Below are positions 58,306 through 64,000 of a stretch of 64,000 nucleotides of DNA, one piece after another. The DNA lies in the NCBI GenBank assembly GCA_044432725.1, contig JAWXUL010000002.1, forward strand, positions 154,470-218,469, read 5' to 3'. Each line of letters begins with the position of its first letter. Within the stretch, counting starts at the first letter, position 1. The position numbers and the translations under genes were made by a program. The stretch is from JAWXUK01 sp044432725 (GTDB taxonomy: Bacteria > Bacillota > Clostridia > Oscillospirales > Oscillospiraceae). Under the pieces are notes generated by a model, which was not told where the DNA came from, did not search any database, and saw nothing but the letters and a program-made list of their open reading frames with translations.

Positions 58306-59409
58306 ATGAAGGTTGATTCAATTTCTTTGCTTAATTTTCGTAATTTCTCTTCTTTCTTTTGTGAATTTCATCCAGATACCAATCTGATTTATGGTGAAAA
58401 TGCCCAAGGGAAAACTAATTTATTGGAATCTTTGGTTTTTCTATCACAAGGAAAATCTTTCCGTGGTGGGAAAGAAAAGGAGCTTCTTCTTTTTTCTAAA
58501 GATTTCGGAGAAGTCAGTGGAAAAATATTAAATGAAAGCAGAGAATATCTTTTAACATCACAAATTTCACTTAATAAAAAGAAAAAGATGACAAAAAATG
58601 GGGTTTCTTGCCGAAAAAATAGTGAGTTTTCCGAAGTGTTTCAAACGGTACTCTTTTGTCCAGAAGATTTATCTTTGGTGAAAGCTGGAGCTTTGGAACG
58701 GCGACAATTTCTGGACGTGGCAATTTGCCAGTTAAGGCCACAGTATGCAGTGGCTTTGGCAGAATATAAAAGACTTTATCAGCATAAAAGCAGGATTTTA
58801 AAAGAAAAAACTCTGAATTTATTAGATACACTGCCTGAATTTAACTGCCGTTTGGCACAAACAGGAACCATGCTGATTCACTATCGAGCCCATTTTATCA
58901 AGCGTTTGGAAGAAACTCTTCCCCCAATCCATTTGGAATTGTCTTCTGGGAAAGAAAAAGCGAAACTAGCTTATGAAACAATTTCCTCTATTTCTGATCC
59001 TTTGGCTGGGGAAAGAGGGATTTTTGCAGGTGTGATTGCCCAACAAGAACGTTTATTTCACAGAGAAATCGAAGCAGGTCGCTGTTTGGCAGGACCACAG
59101 AGAGATGATTTGTTACTATATATTAATGATAAAAAAGCAAAAGACTATGCTTCTCAAGGGCAATGTCGCTCTTTTGCCATTGCTTTGAAGCTTGCAGAAA
59201 GGGAAATTTTCTTTCAAGAAACAGGGGAATATCCTGTTTTACTTTTGGACGATGTCTTATCAGAGCTGGATTTTTCAAGACAAGAGTATATTTTGAATCG
59301 GATACGTTATGGACAAACATTTCTGACCTGTTGTCATAAAGAAGGCTTTCATGGATTGAAAGAAGGAGGGCTTTTCGGGATTTATGAGGGGCAATTATGC
59401 AACTCTTAA
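58306..59409 (+). CDS. recF: DNA replication and repair protein RecF
   Basis: SMC-like ATPase that helps load RecA at gaps. Walker A LIYGENAQGKTNLLESL (about residue 30), signature ASQGQCRSFAIALKLAE and Walker B YPVLLLDDVLSELD (about residue 310), and the N-terminal LLNFRNF. 367 residues. Start ATG 58306 is supported by spacing to yaaA although the ribosome site is weak, so translation is probably coupled. Confidence 0.95.
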   Translation: MKVDSISLLNFRNFSSFFCEFHPDTNLIYGENAQGKTNLLESLVFLSQGKSFRGGKEKELLLFSKDFGEVSGKILNESREYLLTSQISLNKKKKMTKNGVSCRKNSEFSEVFQTVLFCPEDLSLVKAGALERRQFLDVAICQLRPQYAVALAEYKRLYQHKSRILKEKTLNLLDTLPEFNCRLAQTGTMLIHYRAHFIKRLEETLPPIHLELSSGKEKAKLAYETISSISDPLAGERGIFAGVIAQQERLFHREIEAGRCLAGPQRDDLLLYINDKKAKDYASQGQCRSFAIALKLAEREIFFQETGEYPVLLLDDVLSELDFSRQEYILNRIRYGQTFLTCCHKEGFHGLKEGGLFGIYEGQLCNS

Positions 59410-59435
59410 AAAACCAAAAAGGAAAGTGAATCATT

Positions 59436-59735
59436 ATGTATTTACATCTTGAAAATAACATTCTTTTACCCAAGAAAAAAATCATCGGTATTTTTGATTT
59501 GGACACCACTGCTTCTTCTAAAATCACAAATTCTTTTTTAAGAGATGCAGAAAAAAAGGGAAGAGTTTTTGATATTTGTCAAGATTTACCACGTTGTTTT
59601 ATTTTGGTGGGAGAAGATTTTGGGGAAATCAGTTTATATATCAGTGGTAAAAATTCCCGCAATTTAAAAAGACGTTTTGAAACAAGTTTTGCACGTGACT
59701 TTTTACGTGATGAAGGAGACGAAGATGGAAAATAA
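59436..59735 (+). CDS. remB: DUF370/RemB-type extracellular matrix regulator
   Basis: YaaB/RemB, adjacent to recF and gyrB in Firmicutes and linked to biofilm matrix gene control in Bacillus. MYLHLENNILLPKKKIIGIFDLDTT and PRCFILVGEDFGEISLYIS are typical of the family. 99 residues, with a basic C-terminal part SRNLKRRFETSFARDF. Its end overlaps the gyrB start by 11 bp. Confidence 0.9.
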   Translation: MYLHLENNILLPKKKIIGIFDLDTTASSKITNSFLRDAEKKGRVFDICQDLPRCFILVGEDFGEISLYISGKNSRNLKRRFETSFARDFLRDEGDEDGK

Positions 59736-61659
59736 TATGACGCAACAAATAGAACATGAATATGGTGGGAGCGAAATTCAAGTCTTAGAAGGCTTGGAAG
59801 CTGTTCGCAAACGTCCAGGTATGTATATTGGCTCTGTGGGAGAAGCGGGTCTTCATCATCTTGTTTACGAGGTGGTGGATAACTCCATTGACGAAGCATT
59901 GGCAGGTCACTGTTCTGATATTTCTGTCACCATCAACAAAGATGGCACCATAACTGTCACTGATAATGGTCGTGGGATTCCAGTTGATATTCAGCCACAA
60001 ACTGGCAGACCAGCACTGGAAGTGGTCTTTACTGTCCTCCATGCTGGGGGAAAATTCGGTGGTGGAGGCTATAAAGTTTCTGGTGGTCTTCATGGCGTGG
60101 GTGCGTCTGTGGTGAACGCTCTTTCTGAATGGTTGGAAGTGCAAGTGCATAAAGATGGAAAAATCCATGAAATGAAATTCTCCAGAGGAGATATTGTCCA
60201 AGATTTGACCATTGTGGGTGATACCAATCACACAGGCACCACTGTCACTTTTAAACCAGATGATCAAATTTTTGAGACAACAGAATATCAATATAGTATT
60301 CTTCATAAAAGAATGAGAGAACAAGCTTTTCTCAATGGTGGTTTGCGTATTCATACCACGGATCTTCGTGAAGGCTTAGAGCAAGAAGATAATATGTTTT
60401 ATGAAGGTGGTATCCGTGAGTTTGTCACCTTTATCAATAAAAACAAAACTCCAATTCATGATGATGTGATTTATATGTCTGGGGAAAAGGATGATGCAAT
60501 GGCAGAAATTGCCTTGCAATATACAGATAGTTATAATGAAATGATTATCTCCTTTGCAAATAATATCAATACTGGGGAAGGTGGTACCCATGAAGAAGGC
60601 TATCGCCGAGCCATCACCAACACTTTGAACAATTATGGAAAGAAAATCAATTTGCTCAAAGGGGAAGAAAAAATCGCTGGGGATGACTGTCGAGAGGGAG
60701 TCTCTTGCGTCATTTCTGTTAAATTATCAGAATGTCAATTTGAAGGACAAACCAAAGCGAAGCTGTCTAATTCTGAAATCAGAACCTTGGTTAATTCTGT
60801 GATTTCTGAAAGCTTAGAACGATATTTAGAAGAAAATCCCACAGTAGGCAGAACGATTTTAGAAAAAGCATTGATCGCTAGTAAAGCCAGAGAAGCAGCC
60901 CGAAGAGCAAAAGAAAATATCCGTCGGAAAAATGCCTTAGAAGGCTCTGCCCTTCCAGGGAAGTTAGCTGATTGTAACGAGCGTGACCCAGCTTTGACCG
61001 AAATCTACATCGTGGAAGGAGATTCTGCTGGTGGATCTGCCAAGCAAGGGAGAGACTCTCGCTATCAAGCCATTTTGCCTTTGTGGGGAAAAATGCTCAA
61101 TGTGGAAAAAGCCAGAGCAGATAAAGTATATGGAAATGACAAGCTTACTCCTGTGATTACAGCCTTGGGCGGTGGTTTGGGTGATGACTTTGACAAGGAC
61201 AGATTGCGTTATCACAAAGTCGTGATTATGGCAGATGCTGACGTGGATGGCTCTCATATTAGAACCCTGCTCCTGACCTTCTTTTTCCGTTTTATGAAAC
61301 CTTTGGTGGATGGCGGTTACGTTTATGCTGCTGTGCCTCCCCTCTATAAGCTAGTGAGAGGGAAAGTGACAAGATATGCTTTTTCTGACAGCGAACGAGA
61401 TGCAATCTCTGCAGAAATGCGTGGGGATAATCCCAATGCAAAAGTGGATATTTCCAGAAACAAAGGTTTGGGAGAGATGGATGCAGAAGAGTTGTGGGAC
61501 ACCACAATGAATCCAGAGACACGGACTTTGAAGCAAATCACAGCACAAGATGCAGTGAAAGCAGATGAAATATTTACTCTTTTGATGGGTGAAAAGGTGG
61601 AACCACGTCGTGAATATATCGAAATGAATGCCCAAAAGGCAATGTATTTGGATATTTAA
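59725..61659 (+). CDS. gyrB: DNA gyrase subunit B
   Basis: ATPase subunit of gyrase. GHKL fold: VLEGLEAVRKRPGMYIG, DNSIDEALAG, TDNGRGIPVDI and GLHGVGASVVNALS; the TOPRIM domain follows with YIVEGDSAGGSAKQGRD and IMADADVDGSHIRTL, then the GyrB C-terminal RNKGLGEMDAEELWDTTM. 644 residues. Start is the ATG at 59725 with AAGGAG seven bases before; earlier frame codons lie in remB. Terminated at 61672-61712. gyrA does not follow, in contrast to most Firmicutes. Confidence 0.97.
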   Translation: MENNMTQQIEHEYGGSEIQVLEGLEAVRKRPGMYIGSVGEAGLHHLVYEVVDNSIDEALAGHCSDISVTINKDGTITVTDNGRGIPVDIQPQTGRPALEVVFTVLHAGGKFGGGGYKVSGGLHGVGASVVNALSEWLEVQVHKDGKIHEMKFSRGDIVQDLTIVGDTNHTGTTVTFKPDDQIFETTEYQYSILHKRMREQAFLNGGLRIHTTDLREGLEQEDNMFYEGGIREFVTFINKNKTPIHDDVIYMSGEKDDAMAEIALQYTDSYNEMIISFANNINTGEGGTHEEGYRRAITNTLNNYGKKINLLKGEEKIAGDDCREGVSCVISVKLSECQFEGQTKAKLSNSEIRTLVNSVISESLERYLEENPTVGRTILEKALIASKAREAARRAKENIRRKNALEGSALPGKLADCNERDPALTEIYIVEGDSAGGSAKQGRDSRYQAILPLWGKMLNVEKARADKVYGNDKLTPVITALGGGLGDDFDKDRLRYHKVVIMADADVDGSHIRTLLLTFFFRFMKPLVDGGYVYAAVPPLYKLVRGKVTRYAFSDSERDAISAEMRGDNPNAKVDISRNKGLGEMDAEELWDTTMNPETRTLKQITAQDAVKADEIFTLLMGEKVEPRREYIEMNAQKAMYLDI

Positions 61660-61671
61660 TCAGAACAAAAG

Positions 61672-61712
61672 AGCCTTATATCTCCCTTTCTGGGAAGATA
61701 TAAGGCTTTTTT
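61672..61712 (+). terminator. Terminator of gyrB
   Basis: Perfect 12-bp stem AGCCTTATATCT/AGATATAAGGCT with a 12-nt loop, then six T. Confidence 0.95.
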
Positions 61713-61733
61713 ATAAGTAAGATAGAAGAAAAA

Positions 61734-61771
61734 AAAGAGCAACTTTGCATTTTTATGCAAGGTTGCTCTTT
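61734..61771 (-). terminator. Terminator of the SLH protein gene
   Basis: 17-bp stem (AAAGAGCAAC... against GTTGCTCTTT with one mismatch), 4-nt loop, and a run of eight T on the minus strand, 41 bp past the stop at 61813. Confidence 0.95.
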
Positions 61772-61812
61772 TAATTTGAATCAATGAGATGATTTCACAA
61801 TTTTCTTTCGGC

Positions 61813-64000
61813 TTAGTACAGATTATAAAGTGCAAGCAAAGAAATAGCTAGTTGACTGCGTTGGCTTTTGTCATGAGGGCTGTAGGTGTTATCATATCCT
61901 GTGAAAAGCTTGTGCTGTGTACACCAGTTGACGGCATCCAGAGCATAAAAGCTGATACTTCCTTCATCGTTATAGCCAGCAGAACTGATATAAGAGTTAG
62001 AAGCTGTGATAGAGGTATCGTACTTTGCATAGGCAAAGAACATCATTGCAAGCTCTTCTCTGTTGATTTCGTGGGTTGGATTGAAGTTGTTATCTGTGTC
62101 ACCTGTGGTAATGCCCACATAGCGTCCCCACATCACAGCATCATAGTACCAATCACCCACATAAACATCGTTGAATGAAGCAGTATTACTTGCATAGCTT
62201 GGATATCCAGCCATGGCGTAAAGGGTTTGTAAGATCATACCACGGCTACAAATTTCAAAGGGATTGAAGGTGCTACCTGCACCCATGATACCCAGCTCAC
62301 GGACACGGTTGACAAAAAAGACATAGTATGCGTCGTCCATAACATCAGGATACTTGTTATATCCAGAAGGCATGGTACTGCTTGTCATACCAAGGAATTC
62401 TACGGTGATGGTCACATCGTTTTCCCCTTGGGTAAAGGAATAATAGCCAGAGGAATTCAGGGCAATGTCCACAACATTTCCTTTGGAATCTTTGGCAGAT
62501 ACTTCTGATACACAATAAAAATCAGGGATATTCATCATCAAGGTAACTTTTTCACCATCTTTAGGATCGTTGTTGGTTGATGTGACATAAGAAGCAAAGG
62601 AAGAGTCATAAGCATAGTTGACCATCGCCACGATATCAAGATTCTTTGTGGTAGTGACGTAATCCTCTACTTCATCAGAGGCAGTGACAGCCACTGCCAA
62701 AGCATAGGTAGAGAAATTTTTTGCATAAACAGTGATGGTATCATTGTCATAATCAATGGTAAAATATTCACTGGCAGAGACAGAAGTTGTGAGAGTGTCC
62801 ACTTCTCCTTCGTGCAAACGATAGATTTGATAAGAGCCAGCGCTACGTCCAGCAAAATCTTCTGGAATTTCGAAGGTGAAGTCTACATTACTATAAAGGG
62901 AAGCGAGGTTTTGAGTATTTTCAGCGCCATCTTTATCAATGATGGCAAGATCTACAGTGGCATCAAAAACGACTGCTAAATATTCGTCATCTTTTTTGGC
63001 ACGTTGTACTGTGTCCATGTCTGCTGTTGAAACAGAATCTGTGGCTTGGAAAGAGAGCTCCACTTTTTGGTCATCAGAGGAACCATAGTATTTTCCCAGT
63101 TCCACCAGTCCTCCCACAGAAAGAAGGGGGGTGTCTGCAAAATCACTTCCAGTTGCAATGACATAGCTTGTTAAGGTAAAATTATAGGAATCGTCTTCCC
63201 CATCTTCAATATAGACTGTGTCAGTGAGGAGATGTCCTTCGTAAGAGAGTTGAATTTCATAATACCCTTCTTTTGCATTGGTGAAGGTATATTTTCCAGA
63301 GGAGTCGGTGGTGGTGCTGTATTTGCTAGAACCATTTTGAAGAAGTTTGATGCTTGCTTTTTCCACGGTTCCTCCACTGCTGTCTTTCACAGTACCAGTG
63401 AAGTGATAGTCGTCAGCACCCACAGTGATAGCAAGGGACATGGAATGGGTCTTTTCAAACTCATCTACATAAGAAATAGAAACAGAACTATTAGAAGAGG
63501 TGAGCTTTGTGGTGAGTGCTGGAGAGAAGGTAAAGCTAGAGACAGAAGAATTATCAAAAATCACAGAGCTTGTGGTTCCACTAAGCCAAGTTAGTTGAAT
63601 CACCAAACCAGTCATGTCTAAATAATCATCCACGCTGTAAGAGAGGGTGGGTTTTGTGTAAACTGAAGCAGAGGTGACGATATTTTCTGCCCAAATAGCA
63701 TAAATCGTGGTATCTTTGTCAAAAACAGTGGCTGTTGTCACAGCAGAGCCACCAGAAGTTGCTGTATACCATCCAACAAAAACCATGGTTTTGTCACTGT
63801 GAGTGGGGATTTCGAAAGAAGAGATTTTCCCAGAACTTGTTGTTTCGGTTGTGTTTGGGGAGACAGAGCCACCATTGGGGTTGTAAGTGATTGTGTAAGT
63901 GGTTGTTTCAGGAATAACAGGTTCCTCAGGCTCTGGTTCAGGCTCAGGCTCTGGTTCAGGCTCGGGCTCTGGTTCAGGCTCGGGCTCTGGTTCAGGCTCG
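61813..64000 (-). CDS. Large SLH-anchored surface protein, N terminus beyond the window
   Basis: Open over the whole interval to the right edge (at least 729 codons). From the edge inward: a Glu-Pro dipeptide run, an InlB-type B-repeat (ITYNPNGGSVSPNTTE to DTTIYAIW), a beta-sandwich domain (DYLDMTGLVIQLTWLSG), a carboxypeptidase-regulatory-like domain (GTVKDSSGGTVEKASIKLLQ), further beta domains, and three C-terminal SLH repeats (about last 180 residues, with FNDVYVGDWYYDAVMWG). An adhesin or S-layer-associated protein held on the wall by SLH. An internal ATG at 63784-63786 is not the start, since coding sequence continues. Confidence 0.9.
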   Translation of the reverse strand, partial: EPEPEPEPEPEPEPEPEPEPEPEPEEPVIPETTTYTITYNPNGGSVSPNTTETTSSGKISSFEIPTHSDKTMVFVGWYTATSGGSAVTTATVFDKDTTIYAIWAENIVTSASVYTKPTLSYSVDDYLDMTGLVIQLTWLSGTTSSVIFDNSSVSSFTFSPALTTKLTSSNSSVSISYVDEFEKTHSMSLAITVGADDYHFTGTVKDSSGGTVEKASIKLLQNGSSKYSTTTDSSGKYTFTNAKEGYYEIQLSYEGHLLTDTVYIEDGEDDSYNFTLTSYVIATGSDFADTPLLSVGGLVELGKYYGSSDDQKVELSFQATDSVSTADMDTVQRAKKDDEYLAVVFDATVDLAIIDKDGAENTQNLASLYSNVDFTFEIPEDFAGRSAGSYQIYRLHEGEVDTLTTSVSASEYFTIDYDNDTITVYAKNFSTYALAVAVTASDEVEDYVTTTKNLDIVAMVNYAYDSSFASYVTSTNNDPKDGEKVTLMMNIPDFYCVSEVSAKDSKGNVVDIALNSSGYYSFTQGENDVTITVEFLGMTSSTMPSGYNKYPDVMDDAYYVFFVNRVRELGIMGAGSTFNPFEICSRGMILQTLYAMAGYPSYASNTASFNDVYVGDWYYDAVMWGRYVGITTGDTDNNFNPTHEINREELAMMFFAYAKYDTSITASNSYISSAGYNDEGSISFYALDAVNWCTQHKLFTGYDNTYSPHDKSQRSQLAISLLALYNLY
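63917..64000. repeat. 18-bp tandem repeat encoding Glu-Pro run
   Basis: Near-identical GGTTCAGGCTCGGGCTCT units (four or more, cut by the edge) encode alternating Pro and Glu, a rigid extended linker in the surface protein. Confidence 0.92.

Noticed and set aside
1..64000. tRNA or rRNA genes, insertion sequences, phage
   Set aside because: No TTCGANTC-type tRNA arms with acceptor stems, rRNA-like segments, transposases, integrases or terminal repeats were found on either strand in the intergenic regions.

Overview
The window is about 64 kb of low-GC Firmicutes chromosome, most likely a spore-forming, motile, S-layer-bearing member of the class Clostridia (Lachnospirales/Eubacteriales-like). 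The evidence is the spore germination protease Gpr, a flagellin, SLH-domain proteins, HemZ, the RicT/HolB/Orn-Lys-Arg decarboxylase cluster, the Soj/Spo0J/Noc set, and strong AGGAGG ribosome binding sites with several TTG starts. Genus cannot be fixed from the sequence alone. I saw no rRNA, tRNA, CRISPR array or insertion sequence.

Layout. 1-6.2 kb: metG (cut by the left edge), a membrane protein, rpsT, gpr, tadA, then an array of three 179-bp tandem units that each look like a complete small-RNA gene, then a DUF1846 gene. 6.7-20.4 kb (all minus strand): an unknown acidic-tailed protein, ricT, holB, a decarboxylase, aspS, hisS, a methylglyoxal-synthase-like protein lacking key catalytic residues, a MinD-like ATPase, rsmG, a small coiled-coil membrane protein, spo0J, soj, two perfect parS sites and noc. 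20.4-33.7 kb: a very dense DnaA-box cluster, gyrA, a Sel1-type protein, a YhhQ-type transporter, a GH13 glycosidase with a lysine-rich repeat tail, hemZ, an MBL hydrolase, rel and recJ. 34-43.8 kb (mainly plus strand): mnmG, MBL hydrolase, flagellin, dtd, rlmD, tmk, a probable pseudokinase and a membrane-bound papain-like protein. 43.8-51.3 kb: a very large exported protein with two arylsulfotransferase-like halves, a MATE transporter, pta-rnhA and an SLH protein. 51.4-61.7 kb: the replication origin region, with jag-yidC-yidD-rnpA-rpmH on the minus strand diverging from dnaA-dnaN-yaaA-recF-remB-gyrB on the plus strand. The right edge cuts a large SLH surface protein.

How it fits together. 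The dnaA locus has the bipartite origin arrangement known from Bacillus: DnaA boxes upstream of dnaA, and a second cluster between dnaA and dnaN ending in five CTA triplets (DnaA-trios) beside an AT-rich stretch, which I take as the unwinding site. Left of it most genes are on the minus strand and right of it on the plus strand, as expected for two replichores. Compared with the classical order (rpmH-rnpA-yidC-jag-mnmE-mnmG-rsmG-noc-soj-spo0J and dnaA-dnaN-recF-gyrB-gyrA), mnmG and rsmG-parAB are displaced, mnmE is not present, and gyrA lies on the other side of the origin from gyrB.

Most unusual items: the triplicated small-RNA locus (4186-4732), a 26-bp palindromic element shared by the leaders of dnaA, dnaN and mnmG, DnaA-box clusters far from dnaA (6.5 kb and 20.6 kb), the double arylsulfotransferase-like protein, the MgsA-like protein without its catalytic aspartate, and the pseudokinase.
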